Below, piece by piece: positions 10,646 through 22,667 of a stretch of 64,000 nt of DNA. The stretch is from Perognathus longimembris pacificus (Eukaryota; Chordata; Mammalia; Rodentia; Heteromyidae): contig NC_063184.1 in NCBI RefSeq assembly GCF_023159225.1, positions 11,583,528-11,647,527 of the forward strand, written 5' to 3'. Position 1 is the first letter of the stretch. Every line of letters begins with the position of its first letter. Under the pieces are notes generated by a model, which saw nothing but the letters and a program-made list of their open reading frames with translations, did not search any database and was not told where the DNA came from. The translations under genes were made by a program, and so were the position numbers.

Positions 10646-12290
10646 ACATCTAGCATTAGAATATGAGACACACAGCTTTGTCCTGTGATGTGTGGGGCAG
10701 GCCAACTCTTAAAAAACATCTTCTAGCTATAAAGAAAAATCTTCTGTTGTGTTGTCTCATTTTATGGGTGACACAAAGACACAGTTAGTGATAGGCAGCA
10801 AAATGAAAAGAAATTTGGGGCATGCTGACGGCTAATAAACCATTTACAAGGCTCCAGTCTTCAGGTAACTACAGGTTATTCTAAAGAAGACAGACTTAAA
10901 GGAATTCAAGATTTTAATGTATTTGGCCTATAAATGTAAGTTTTTTCTGACCCTTCTTGAGTTGGTCCTTGTTTCTGCTCCCTTTGAGAATGACAGATGA
11001 AAGAGTCAGAATATTTAGTGTTATTTTCTTCTTCGTCTTTCCCCCCTGGGAGGTATGATTATAGGGACAATATTACATCGTACCCCTTAGTATTTTTCTT
11101 CATCAAATATAATAGGAAACAATAGGCACATAGGTGTTTAGAACTGTCATTCTTAGCTACATTAAAATGGTAATTAAGGTAGTTTTGGTTAGTGTTTCTT
11201 GTTCTCTGCTTTTATATAAAAGAAAAGTGTAATGCTTAGGGATGTAAAGAGACAATTATGTATTGTTTGTTAGAAATAATGTGAATGTTTACCTGACAAA
11301 GCAATCAAAGTGATCTTTTCTAGACAAATGTGAAAATGACTTCTATTTAGTTATGAAATAAATTAACACCAGAGACGATCTCTGTTTAAGAAGAACTTGC
11401 TGGCATGGTATGTCTATTCAGCTACCATGTCATGAATCAAAAGGTGGTTTTGTGTTTTTTTTCTGAAAAGAGAGAAATCAAGAACAAAAATGTAAAAATA
11501 CCCACAACAACCCATTTCTGAACTCTAAATACTTCTAGCTTTAGAAATTGCCACTGGTTCTTTTAAAACCTGTGCTGACTGCCTAATGTTGATGCTATAA
11601 ACATTCATGTGGTTTGTACCTCCTCACTTGTTGACAAAATATACAAAAGAACAGGTCTCTGTTTACAAACCACTTAGGTATCACAGCAGTAGGAAAGGAA
11701 TACTTGTTGAGTTTGGTAAATCAGGCTAACCTAGGCCCACCTAGGTTTTTTAAGGTGACATGTTCATCATTTAAGCACCTACTGCTATGAGAAATAGTGG
11801 GCCCTTGATTCTTCAGGGCTACAGATTCATCAGGTTAAGAAATTGAAGATGTTTCTGTCACTGGCCACTGAAGGAGATGTTTAAGTGATCCAGCATGTGG
11901 CAGTATATAGCAGAGCGGACAGGGTAAAGCAGTGAATGGCTAAATATCCAACTTGGTTTTTGCTGCCTTTGGGAAACATGGGTCACCCCATCAGTCTCTA
12001 CTCGGTTGCAACAACTTGAAGGAGCTGTGGCATGACCTGCTTCAGGCTGGAGGTTGAAGAGGCCAGGAACCCAGGAACCCCTCTCCACTCTATTCTCCCC
12101 TCCCTTTTCCAAGATGGTTACCACACACCTGCAGCTCATTTGCAGCAGAGGATCCTCGTGGACAAATGCATCCTTTACTGATCTAGGAAGGAATCTAAAA
12201 AAGAAAAAAATGTGCTATATTATGCACTTAAAATTTAAGAAGCTACTTCTCCAATATTTTTGGCGACTACAAATTAAATATTTGTAGTTT
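10646..12290. other. AT-rich unique sequence, no gene seen
   Basis: I see no coding signal. 11850-12140 is a little richer in GC with short open frames on both strands, which argues for chance. 12170-12290 is AT-rich sequence leading into a SINE. Confidence 0.5.
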
Positions 12291-12533
12291 TAAGTGGGAT
12301 GCTGGTGGCTCACACCTGTAATCCTGTCTACATAGGAGATTGAGACCTGAGGAGCAAGGTTCTAAGCCAGCCCATGCAGGAAAAATCCATGAAACTCCCC
12401 CCCTCCCAATTAACCAACAAGATGCCAGAAATGAGGTGTGGCTCAAGTGGTAGAGCACCAAGTCTTGAGCATAAAAAGCTAAGGGAAAACACCAAGGTCT
12501 TGAGTTTAAGATTCTGTATGGGTAAAAGGAAAA
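12291..12533 (+). mobile_element. B1-like/Geo SINE
   Basis: Sense copy: gggatgctggtggctcacac, ctgtaatcctgtctac, a C-rich interruption in the linker (12396-12409), then Geo with gtggctcaagtggtagagcac and a ttgagtttaag B-box. Several mismatches from the better copies. Confidence 0.85.
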
Positions 12534-12799
12534 AAACATAATTTGTGTATTTTCAAAATTAAAATGAAATACAGCAAGTTCTCTTTTTGGAAGGTCATTA
12601 TGGACATGCAGAGAAAGGTTTAATCCAAACCTTAGTAGCTTTCTTTTAAATATTATTTAGCTCTCTCACTTTCTCAGAAGAAACAAGCAGACTTTAGCAT
12701 TTCCTTCGTGTCTTGTATTGCTAACAACTGGCTCTGTTTTAATCATGAAATGACTTCTGGAAATCTCTACTAGAGTTTTGGTTGTCCACCGAGATGTTA

Positions 12800-13040
12800 A
12801 AATTTTTTTATGGAGACACTTGGATTTGAACCCAGGACCTTGTTCTTGTTAGCAAGTGCTCTGTCTCTTGAGATACACTCCCTGCCTGTTTTTGCTTAAG
12901 TTATGTTTTACATTGGATCTCCACACAATTTTTGTCAAGGGCTGACTTTGAACAGTGATGTTCTTATCTGCACCTCTGGAAGCTCTGCACAGCTGGAATT
13001 ACAAGTATGTGCTCTCATGCATGGCCCCATGCTCAATAAA
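12800..13040 (-). mobile_element. Old B1-dID-type SINE
   Basis: On the minus strand a B1-like portion (about 12891-13040) precedes an ID-like monomer (12800-12890; seen in plus as gatttgaacccaggacc...gcaagtgctctgt). That order is the B1-dID arrangement known from several rodent groups. Strongly diverged. Confidence 0.6.
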
Positions 13041-13150
13041 ATTGTTTGACAATATCTTTAAAGCTGACTGGGTGAAAGTAGAGCTAAAATTTTGTCTTTT
13101 ATGTTTGTCTAGAAAAACTATTTGTCATTGTGACCAAAGTTTACAAAGGG

Positions 13151-13156
<6 letters not shown>

Positions 13157-13198
<42 letters not shown>
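13157..13198. repeat. (AT)n microsatellite
   Basis: About 20 alternating units. It could extrude as a cruciform. The IYIYIY-type peptide across it is not a gene. Confidence 0.95.
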
Positions 13199-13201
<3 letters not shown>

Positions 13202-13989
13202 TACATGTATATTTTCTTTAACCTCTGCAAATGGTTGAGTTCTGTGGTCTCTCAATACTGATGAACATAGGCACAAAACTGGAATCTCGTCAGGTCTGCT
13301 TGATGAGGCAATGACTTAGCAGAGAAACAGCCCTTTTGTTAGAAAAATAAAAGCACTACCACTTGAGTGTTACATTAAGATAGCCTTCAATGATTTGAAT
13401 AGCAAGGCCAGAGTAAGTAACTTTTGTTAAATATTTATCATGTGTCATGCTCAATTCCAGGTAAATTAATTTTTGGTAGTTTAATTTGATAATTTAATCC
13501 ACATAGAATTCCAGATGTGCGCTCTAATGCCCATTGTGTAGAGGAAGCACAGGAAAGTTCCATCAGTATTTCACTCTCTTCTTTCTCTTCCTCTCCTTCC
13601 TTCCCTTTTCCCACATTTTCTCTCTCTCTCTCTCTCACTTCTGTTTCTCAGCATCAATTAATTGCACTGAGTTTTAGCCTAGCCACTTAGATGCATAAGA
13701 CATTGCCATCACTACTTCCTCCATCATTCTCCCTTTTCCTCCTTCCAAAACCAGTCTCAGCAAGTTTCCATTTTTTTTCTGTTTTCACTCATAGGTGTGT
13801 AAAATATCCTGACAATACTCACCCTCCTTCTCTCTCTCTGTCTGCCCCCTTCCCACTAGTAGCTACATCCCAGAAAAGATATGTTTCAACTTTCTAATAT
13901 TCATTTTTGTTGCAGTCAAATATTAACTGTGCAAGGGGAATTCAGCCCCCTGCCATCTCACATCTGCATAGAAAGATGGATCATAGTGA
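13199..13989. other. Unique sequence with pyrimidine-rich tracts
   Basis: No exon supported. (CT)n at 13616-13637 and further ctccttcc-type runs up to 13860. A tgttgcag acceptor-like string at 13908-13915 is followed by open sequence, but no matching donor or known protein was found. Confidence 0.45.
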
Positions 13990-14560
13990 CAGAGCAGGAC
14001 CTAGATGCGAAGAGTGGAACTCAGAGGCATGTACTGAACAGCTGTGCACAGGGCCGGGAGCTGCCGTGGCCACCTCTGTGTGGCTAGGAGTATGAATGTG
14101 GGGCTCCTGAGCAAACCTCCTGCCATCTGAAGTATGAGAAGGGATGAGGAGGAGGAGCAGCCGCAGCCACAGCCAGAGCTGTTGAGCTGTTCGTTGCGTT
14201 GGCAGCGTAGAGAACAGGGGTCTGCAGAGCGGATTATGCGGAGAGTCTTGGGAATGATAGGGAACCTTTGGCGTGATCAGTCACGAGCTTGGCTGGGGTT
14301 GTGAGATGCTCACCCATCTCTATTTCTGGATGAGGTTCAGATGCAGGGAGGTGGCAGGGTGAGGCCGGGGCAGCTGTCAGCCCGTCTGTGGGCATCCGAG
14401 GAGGCTTGAGGCCCGTGGCGATGAGCCAGGCTTGGCTTTCTTTCCATGCTGGGGTTCCGGGAGGAACACGGGGAAGCCAGCTTTGGGTGTAGCAAGAGGC
14501 TGAGGGGAAGGAATGACTTGACTTTCCTTCGTGGCATTTGCAAATGGGCTCGCCACTGCT
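13990..14560. other. GC/CpG-enriched patch
   Basis: Roughly 20 CpG in about 570 bp, in surroundings almost free of CpG. Examples are gccgcagcc, tcgttgcgttggcagcgtag, atgcggagag, ggccggggc and cccgtggcgatgag. It contains no TATA box, no SINE and no protein I recognise; a 68-codon minus-strand frame looks incidental. It could be a decaying CpG island, a noncoding-RNA first exon or a retroposed GC-rich fragment. Expected CpG was estimated by eye and falls short of a formal island. Confidence 0.45.
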
Positions 14561-15344
14561 CAGGTTAGAGACACTGAAGAATTATATATACATCTGTAGA
14601 TTCAAAAGTATGAATTAAGTGGCAAAATGTCCTTAACGGACAGGAGTAATTTAATCTTAAAAGTTATAAAGTTACCTTTTCTGATGATTATAAAAGGTCT
14701 ATGGTACAGTTAAGAGCACCTTTTCTCCTCTAGTCACTATGGTTTTTATCTCACTCAAATAATATTAATGTTGTATTCTAAATTAATTCTTTTCCCTTTG
14801 AAACCATTTGCATTTGTGTGCTTAGGGAAGCTAAGAAAATTAGAATATTAATTTACATAATCTCTCTTCTATCATTTATTATATTTTTTCCCTAAAGACT
14901 TACATATAAAACATTGTCTTATGTAAGGGTGAATAGTAGAATATTTTTACATCTGGGAAATCTTTTTTTCATGTGAAAAATTTGCCTTTCTATTCTCTTT
15001 TGATCTTTACTGAGAAAGCACTTTGCATCCTCCAAATCTGGCATCTGTTATATAATTTAAATTTCCAATTTAGGGTTTAATAATCTAGAAGGCATTTAAA
15101 TATAGTGAAGCTATAATTGTGTGATTAAATTTTATATGTGTTAAGTTCCATTTTATTATGATTGCCCTCAATTTTTATTGACATTATTAATGTTATTTTA
15201 CAATACTATATACAAAAGCAATTTGTTTTGCCTGTTCTATACATGGTTAAAAAACTGAGACACTTAAAAAATAACAATATAATATACAAAGGCATTTGTA
15301 CAAAAGCTATTTTAGCATATATTATAAAGTAATAGAATTTTGGA
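14561..15344. other. Very AT-rich sequence, nothing recognisable
   Basis: Long runs of a/t with no repeat family, open frame or motif cluster that I can support. Confidence 0.55.
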
Positions 15345-15412
15345 AGAAGTAGCTCCTTGTCAAGTGCTTGCCTAGCATACATGAGGTCCTAGGTTCCATC
15401 TCTAGCATGACA
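15345..15412 (+). mobile_element. ID-like SINE monomer
   Basis: Sense: caagtgcttgcctagcatac, then atgaggtcctaggttcc (B-box region). The 5' A-box region is eroded. No Geo follows. Confidence 0.75.
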
Positions 15413-16865
15413 TAAAGTTACAGAATTAAAAAAACTAAACGCAAATGCCTAGGACATATAGGTAAGTAATCACATTTCTCTTTTTGTCCATATTTTTTTT
15501 TGAGTGAAGAAAACTCTGGATTTATTTCTTTTTTAAACTCACAAGTGATTTATCAGTATAGAATAAAATACAGAACTGAGAAATATTTCATGAAGAGTAA
15601 GAATACCTATTATATTTTATTTTACTATTTTATTTGTTTTATTTCCCCTAAATTCAACTATTTTTTTCTGATTGTTCTCCATTGAAAGGCCTAGAGGTGA
15701 ACAAACAGCCAGACTGCCCCCCTAAAGAGACACAGTTGGTATGTTATTGATGTCTCTCTCCACCTGAGTCTTGAGTTATAGTAGTGTAGGCCTAGTGGAT
15801 CAAGAAGGTGGCATTTGCCTATGGCTTTATTAACAGAGGTGCTTATAGGACAAGAAGGGACATGAAGAAATAGTACAGTGCATGAGCACATGGGAACAGA
15901 CCTCTGAAAGAGAACGCATTGCTGTGTGAAAGGCCTGAAGATGGAGCTCTTGGCCAAGTTTTGAAGTCGAATAAGAACCTATCCCCCTCCCCCCATCACC
16001 CCCACCCCCAATCTGGATATTGGAGATCTTATTTACAGCTCTTTAAACTTACCTTTTCCCCAGGACTTTGTTTTATAATCTACTTGAGGTGTAAATTTAG
16101 GCATCCTGATTTTAAATGTCAAAGAATTCAGAAAAAAAAATTACACGGGAACTAGGATTTAAGGGAGGGTGTCAGATTTCTGAAAGTAGTAGCCTAATTT
16201 TTCTGTTGAAAGAACTCTATAGAGTCTGGCTGTGTTCTTACCTTTTCCAACACATTGTTTTTGGCCATAGTCATCACAGTTGGCTATGTAATCTTTCAGG
16301 TGGACATCGTTCATTAGCTCTGCTGTCACATTCGTTTAACATGGCTGCAATATTTATCTTTTGTATGTGTATTATTTGAGGTACAGAAAGAAACCTATAT
16401 GTCTGATAAACATTTCCAATATTTTAGTGCTAGTTTGTGATCAAAAGGAAACTTATCAACAATCACTGGCCTTCCTTTATTTATAAAACGAATGAGCTTT
16501 CATGTCCCATGATTCATCCTTCTACCACTCACATATTTATTGAAAGGAATTTACTGTTCCTTGCACTTATTACATACTTGATAAGGCTTTTTGGTGTTTA
16601 CTGTTTCTTCATTGTTTCTCATTTATGCATGCATGCTTTATAAATCATAGCATCAATTTTAGAAATATTGCTCTGCATTTATTTAAGATTTTTGAATGTT
16701 TAGGAAGACATTTAAAAACCTTGTTTACTTAGGATTCGGTATGAACTCTTTATTAGAAATAACTGTAACCAATGTGTTCTCTGACTCTATAAATTTCTAT
16801 TACATTCTTGTGGCATAAAGAAAATGAGTTTTAAATATTGCTTTAGTATCTTTAGTTGCATGAGA
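15413..16865. other. AT-rich sequence, one possible LTR relic
   Basis: 15690-15960 has moderate GC and vaguely resembles MaLR-type LTR sequence (ttgcctatggctttatt, ggacaagaagggacatg), but I cannot align it reliably. Elsewhere AT-rich without signal. Confidence 0.4.
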
Positions 16866-16965
16866 GAGTTTCAATTCAACATGTCAGTTTATGAGGACAA
16901 TGTATCTTGATCTGTGTTATCTCTACCATCATTCTCCTGTATCTTTTCCAACACAGGAAATTATA
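16866..16965 (-). mobile_element. L1 3'-end-like fragment, antisense
   Basis: agagtttcaattcaacatgt, cagtttatgag and gtatcttgatc match the antisense copy at 43800-43860 almost word for word; the remainder is eroded. Confidence 0.55.
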
Positions 16966-17606
16966 TTTAGTTCTGATATTTCTTTTGATTATGAAGCTTT
17001 GAGCCATTTTCAAACACAGTTGTGATTATCTCTATTGTAGGTGAAACACACTTGTCATATGTGCATTTTAACTTATTGTTATGTGATGTTTAATTAAGAT
17101 GCTTAATCAAGCTTCAGGGATCATGTTCTAAGATTCAATCTCATTAACTTCTAGTTGTGAGAAAGCTACTTGCTTATTTTTAGAAAAAGTTTCAAAGGAA
17201 TACTATAAATATTAGAGAATATCATTTTTGCTTTAATTACTAAATTGAAGTCTAAAGTTGTTACTACATCAAAACCAAAGCTAAAATGCATACACAATTC
17301 AGGAGGCATATTTGAGAGTAATTTCTATCATTTTGCTATATTTCTTTATATCCTATCATCTATCTATATCTATTGTCTTTCTGTATGTGATATAATTTGG
17401 CTACAATGTTGGGATACATTTTTTTTTAAATCTAAGAACAATGAATATCTGATGAAATACATACAAGAACGTATCATAAAATCCATATATAACAATAACA
17501 TTTTTAAAGAAGAGCTTGAATATTATACAATGGATACTTAAAGATATAGAGTTTTTATAGTATGATAAAGTCTTGAGTGGCCATTTGAAAGGAGTACAAG
17601 AATTAT
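16966..17606. other. Very AT-rich sequence, no gene seen
   Basis: The open frames at 17245-17613 on both strands come from low-complexity AT sequence and have no recognisable domain. No repeat family assigned. Confidence 0.5.
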
Positions 17607-17845
17607 TGGTCATGTATTTCTTTTTTTTTTTTTTTTTGGCCAGTCCTGGGCCTTGGACTCAGGGCCTGAGCACTGTCCCTGGCTTCTTCCCGCTCAAGGC
17701 TAGCACTCTGCCACCTGAGCCACAGCGCCGCTTCTGGCCGTTTTCTGTATATGTGGTGCTGGGGAATTGAACCTAGGGCCTCGTGTATCCGAGGCAGGCA
17801 CTCTTGCCACTAGGCTATATCCCCAGCCCCTGGTCATGTATTTCT
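17607..17845 (-). mobile_element. IDL-Geo SINE, young copy with perfect TSD
   Basis: Body 17638-17830, minus strand, with an A tail of about 17 (seen as T). The perfect 15-bp duplication tggtcatgtatttct lies at 17607-17621 and 17831-17845. Both monomers are intact, with few differences from the other young copies. Probably one of the most recent insertions here. Confidence 0.95.
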
Positions 17846-18414
17846 ATAGCAGCCACAGTTTTCTTTGTATTAAGCTGATTTTTTTAAGGAATTATCCATT
17901 CATTACTTCTTCTTGAGAAAGATGAAAATGTACTAAATGTGGATAGCTTTAGCTATAATCATGCTTTCACCTAATGCGTTAAGCTAGAATGAACATTTTA
18001 AGTCCAAATTGTATGCATTATATTTAATGTGAAGCATGAATGCTTGATAATGTATCTCAAGCTAACCAGTTTTTATTTTTCCTACCAGAGAGTCTACTCA
18101 GAAAGCCTGACTGAGCTTAGTTAAGCTGTTCCCATCTCTGATCAATGTTGGCTAGGAATCTTTCATTTTAGCTCCCCCAAGATGTGCACTTGTAGTGTTT
18201 CCATTACATTTATAACACTGTGTTTTATTTTCTTCCACCCAACAGAATTAGTGAACGAATATGTCTTACATTATTCCAAAACTTATTCCAATAAATAACA
18301 CATCAGAATTCTAGAACATGGGGCTTCAGATAAAGTCATCGAAGCAACAAGCCCTCAAATAAGATGGGTTCTTTTGCAACTATCATTTTTTAAACTTATA
18401 TATATGTATATATG
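17846..18414. other. AT-rich unique sequence, no gene seen
   Basis: No coding or repeat signal that I can support. Confidence 0.5.
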
Positions 18415-18451
18415 TATATATATGAGAAACACTCATATATATATGAGAAAC
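18395..18451. repeat. TA-rich tract with 12-bp inverted repeat
   Basis: tatatatatgag (18415-18426) and its reverse complement ctcatatatata (18432-18443) are separated by 5 nt. The left arm plus aaac is repeated directly at 18436-18451. Part of a (TATG/TA)n low-complexity run. Confidence 0.8.
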
Positions 18452-20382
18452 TTGAATCTATTTTTTGAAAACTAGTAATACTGTTGAAAAGTCTTTTTGA
18501 TTTTTAATAAGCATAAAGGTATAGTTATTTTCTATAGGAGAATATTTTTGTGTTTCTTGAATTTTCCATTTAGAATCTAATCAAATAAAATCATAAATGT
18601 TTTACATGAATAAACTACATTATAGTATTAAATTTTCAATGTTATATTGCATTGAATATTTACTGTTATTTTTGATTCAGGGATGTGGCAAGTGATATTG
18701 TCATAGTAACTTATGAATGAATGGAAATATTCAGTTGTTCTTTTTTATGCTTTAGGTAATGTGGATTGTTTTCTCAGTACTGTAATAAAACTTTCTAAAA
18801 TCCATTAAAATCTGCTTGGAGCCTGTGAAATTCAGAAGACAGAGAAATCACTTAATCCTCCTTTGGCATAATGGAGCCAAAGGAAATCTTGTGTGGTACC
18901 AATGATTAAAATTTCTATCCTAGAGTCTTCTTTATTTATTACTTTGTAGAGGAGACCTCTGAGATTTAAGTTTGCTACCCATTTTAACATGACCCCTGAA
19001 ACAACAAAAAAGAGACCCATCTATTGCCAAATGATTCTCTACCTTAGCCACTTATTTGCATATTTAAGGGATTATCCAAGGTACCTATGAGGTGTTCTTT
19101 TTCCTCTTGCAAAATCCACTCTTCCAGAGCCTGGTGAACATTCTAAGTGATTTCCTTTACCACTTGGCCACATCCTCTTCCAGACCGTTCCAGTCTTGAA
19201 TTCTGTGGTCAATTATCTGACGTGAGATGCAGAATGAGAACCATTCATCGCTCTCTCACTAACCCACCAGCTTAAAGAGATTCTCTTGGTATTTCCAGGG
19301 CTACAAAATGAGACAGAACAGCCATAAATGGTATTTTTGAGAGAAAATTTTACTTAAAAAATACACATGCCCCAATAATGCAATGTCTCCTTTTGAACTT
19401 TATATTACTTTCTCCTTTTTAAAGAACATTAAAAATAATGTTTTGTATTAGTATGGTTTAAAGGCAATATGGGAGGACACATCATTAGCCAACAGAAATA
19501 CAAAGTGAAGGTTGATTTGGACATTGTGCAGAAAAAAATGATTTTCAGTGAGTTATTAGAATTTGAAGACTTGTAGCTAAAGTTTTTTTTAAAACATAAA
19601 ATGCATTTTCATATCAACATAGAAGAAAGCTTTTAGTGTAATTCAAATCATAGTTAATTCATGCTAGAATGTGCCTAGCTAGGGCACAATGTGTTATTTT
19701 TAACACAAATAATTAAAAACAAACAAACAGAAAAGCTATGAAATCCTATAGCTTTTTTTTTAGCACTTTATTTTGTATGTGATGCATTGAAAATGTGGAG
19801 ATGAAGCTTGGAAAGAACTTGATGCTGATTGCAATTTGAGGCAATTTCAAGCACTTTAGCTAGGGATAATAATTTTACAAATCTAAGTTCTGTACTTGGC
19901 GATGTTTTTCTTCTTGAGGCAATTTTTCCTCATTAGTTCGCCAACACTTTCCCACTAGGATGAACAGTCTTTCCATAATTTACTGTTGAAAGAAAATCCC
20001 AAATACAATCAGAAAGTGATTGTCTTAGGGTTAGATAAAGAGCCAATGGCAAGCAAAGTAGAGATTAAAGCATGTATCAAGAAAATATCTGTATTATGTA
20101 GTTGATAATCATCATTATCATTTACCATCCTAGACTTTAAATACTAAAGTGTGGAGCCTAAATAATATGTTTATGGTCATCAATAAATAAATGTTTATAA
20201 GGCCCTATATAACTTAATCTTCTGAGGATTCTATAGTGATGAATAAACAGGCCACTGAAAAACTCAGATTTTCATGGCAAAGACCAACATGGCAAGGATA
20301 AGGATGGGATTATAGAGCTTGTATTTCAAAGATGAGAAGTGAGATGGGGAAAGCCTTTACAGTCTACAAGAATATCTTCTAC
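18452..20382. other. AT-rich unique sequence, no gene seen
   Basis: About 1.9 kb almost without SINEs. No exon-like frame. 20105-20215 faintly resembles an antisense MIR but cannot be aligned with confidence. Confidence 0.5.
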
Positions 20383-20540
20383 CCTTCCTTCCTTCCTTCC
20401 TTCCTTCCTTCCTTCCTTCCTTCCTTCCTTCCTTCCTTCCTTCCTTCCTTCCTTCCTTTCTTTTCCTTTCCTTTCCTTTCCTTTCTTTTCCTTTCCTTTC
20501 CTTTTTTTTCTTCTTCTCTTTCTTTCTGTTTTGTTTTCTT
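20383..20540. repeat. (TTCC)n then (TTTCC)n pyrimidine microsatellite
   Basis: About 18 ttcc units followed by degenerate tttcc/ttttc units, abutting a minus-strand B1-like SINE. It is best read as the expanded A-rich tail of that SINE. The (PSFL)n-type open frames across it are artefacts. Confidence 0.9.
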
Positions 20541-20542
20541 TT

Positions 20543-20643
20543 AGGTAGATCTCACTTTGAAGGCAAATTTTGCACTCATACTCCTCCTTGCCTTAGGATT
20601 GTAGGAAAGGCTGGGGTTACAGGTGTGCATCTCTATGCCTTGC
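20543..20643 (-). mobile_element. B1-like SINE (monomer)
   Basis: The plus strand shows the reverse complement of a B1/7SL head: aggctggggttacaggtgtgc and ctctatgccttgc. Short, without Geo. Confidence 0.65.
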
Positions 20644-20782
20644 AAGGATAAATTCTTGTTATTAGCCCTTTCTTGCCCAATTGCTTTGAAATACCAATTT
20701 ATTTTGTCATCCACTATGGCAACATTTTATCCCTTAATTTCAGTGGACACATAGTAAAACATCATTCCATTGGGGTATTATT

Positions 20783-21016
20783 TATGCTGTGATTCTTTTT
20801 TTTTTTTTTGGCCAGTCCTGGGGCTTGGACTCAGGGCCTGAGCACTGTCCCTGGCTTCTTCCCGCTCAAGGCTAACACTCTGCCACTTGAGCCACAGCGC
20901 CACTTCTGGCCATTTTCTGTATATGTGGTGCTGGGGAATCGAACCCAGGGCCTCATGTATACGAGGCAAGCAATCTTGCCACTAGGCCATATCCCCAGCC
21001 CTATGCTGTGATTCTT
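20783..21016 (-). mobile_element. IDL-Geo SINE, young copy with perfect TSD
   Basis: Body 20810-21001 on the minus strand with a T run at its 3' side. Perfect 15-bp duplication tatgctgtgattctt at 20783-20797 and 21002-21016. Both monomers full. Confidence 0.95.
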
Positions 21017-21351
21017 AATGATATGTTGCCATACAGATACCCTTCTAAATATTTAAATATAAATTACATTTGAAATTATGCCTAGAAATTATTTTAATAT
21101 GCTTCAGTTGTTTCATATATGTTTTCACATTGTTTTCTTCTATCATCCTACACTTGTTATTGTTTTGTAATTTTTTTAAAGAATCGCTGATCTGAAAATT
21201 TAAATATTTGTTATTTTTGTCACTTTTATTTAGATATAATAAGAATTTGAGAACTATAGAAAGATAGAAGTGTGAAGCTGGCAAGATAAATCAAAGATCC
21301 TATGTAGAAGGAAGTTATACACATATATAAATTATAAAATAATATATGTAT

Positions 21352-21428
21352 TTGGTGGTATGATATTTAAATCCAGGACCTCGCACATGCGAGGGAAATG
21401 CTATACAAATTGGGCCTCACTTTCAGCC
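21352..21428 (-). mobile_element. ID-like SINE monomer
   Basis: The plus strand reads ggtggtatgatatttaaatccaggacc...gcgagggaaatgctatac, the reverse of an ID monomer. Diverged and without Geo. Confidence 0.7.
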
Positions 21429-22384
21429 TAAAAAATAATACTTCACTTAGAGGATCTGATAATATTTTATACACATTACCAAGCTCTACAAAAAAAGAAC
21501 AAGGACTGGAACATGTTTAATTCCATTTTAGTAGAACATCTTTTGAGGCTGTGGTTATACATGTTATTTTTACATAAATTCTACAAATAATAAAGAGAAA
21601 ATGTTTAACTCCATTTTTGTAGAATGTTTTGAGTCCATCTTTATACAAGTTATGTTAACACATAATACTACAAGTAAAAAGAAGCAAGTTATGCTGATTA
21701 CTATTAAATGACCAGTTATAATATTAAACCATCAAGCACGATACTCTGTTAGAAGTTGGATAAGTTCATATCTTTTACACAAAGTGTTTAGATACAGTTG
21801 AGTGAGAATAAAACTGGTAATAATTGATTTGTTTTGGCTATTAATATGTAGTCATAATTTTTCCCCCAGAATTTTATTTGATTTTGGCAAGTTTCTTTTA
21901 ATAGTAACAAATAGCTATGAGTATTTTAGTACTGACAGACAAGAACAAGCATTGGCTGGGAGAACTTAGAGTCCAGATTTGCTGAAACAACTGTATTTCT
22001 CATAGACTAAATTTTGTTAATTATTTCAGCACTTTTTTTACTCTTAACAGTGTTTCATTTTGGAAAGAGATATATTCTCTTTTTACTAATAGGTTTAAAG
22101 GTTTGATTTTAATCTAGATAATTAAAGTAAAGAAAAACTGGTTCTCAAAAAAGAGTTAAAACATTTTGAGAAATTTAGCAAAGATCACAGAGTATAAATA
22201 TAATTTTTCAGAATTAGACCCCAACTTGTTTAGCAATTGATTCGTGAGACAACATAAAGATTTCACTTTTAATTCCTTAATCCATAATACTCAGTTTCAA
22301 TTTGCTAGGTTTTGTGAAGCTTTAAAAGGCACCTTTAGAGTTTATAAATATGGATTTAGGAGAATTTGTGAAATTGATAACAGT
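21429..22384. other. AT-rich sequence with a short internal duplication
   Basis: Two diverged copies of a segment (aacatgtttaattccatttt...tacatgttattt near 21510-21570; aatgtttaactccatttttg...acaagttatgtt near 21599-21655) lie about 90 bp apart. No gene seen. Confidence 0.5.
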
Positions 22385-22515
22385 TAACATTTTAATCTGT
22401 GGATGGTATCAGATACTGTTGGGAAGACTTTTATATACATTATCTTAATCTGTAGAGCAGCATGCAGAGGGAGATGGCACTATTGTCTCTATTGTGGCTG
22501 AGGAGGTTGGAGCTG
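22385..22515 (-). repeat. MIR SINE relic, antisense
   Basis: Ordered similarity to the antisense MIR body: taacattttaatctgtgg, ttatatacattatctt and tgtggctgaggaggttggag. A younger Geo-only SINE follows. Confidence 0.55.
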
Positions 22516-22524
22516 AGAGCCATT

Positions 22525-22667
22525 AAGAGACCTGTGTCCTGCTGGAAGTAATGCTGTGGCTCAAGTGTTAGAGTGCTAGCCTGAGCAAAAAGAAGCTAGA
22601 GACAGTGCTCAGGCCCTGAGTTCAAGCACCAGGACTGGAAAAATTTTTAAAAAGAGACCTGTGTCCT
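22525..22667 (+). mobile_element. Geo-only SINE with perfect TSD
   Basis: The insert 22541-22651 begins gctggaagtaatgctgtgg, at the point where Geo normally joins its head, and runs to the usual caggactgg end plus an A/T-rich tail. Perfect 16-bp duplication aagagacctgtgtcct at 22525-22540 and 22652-22667. So the Geo unit inserted here without an IDL or B1 head. Confidence 0.9.

Noticed and set aside
13903..14095. Spliced exon beginning after tgttgcag
   Set aside because: The acceptor-like string is plausible, but no donor, known protein or conserved frame follows; two overlapping frames are open, which points to chance.
15690..15960. MaLR-type LTR
   Set aside because: Only loose word similarity; I could not find ends, a duplication or a convincing ordered match.
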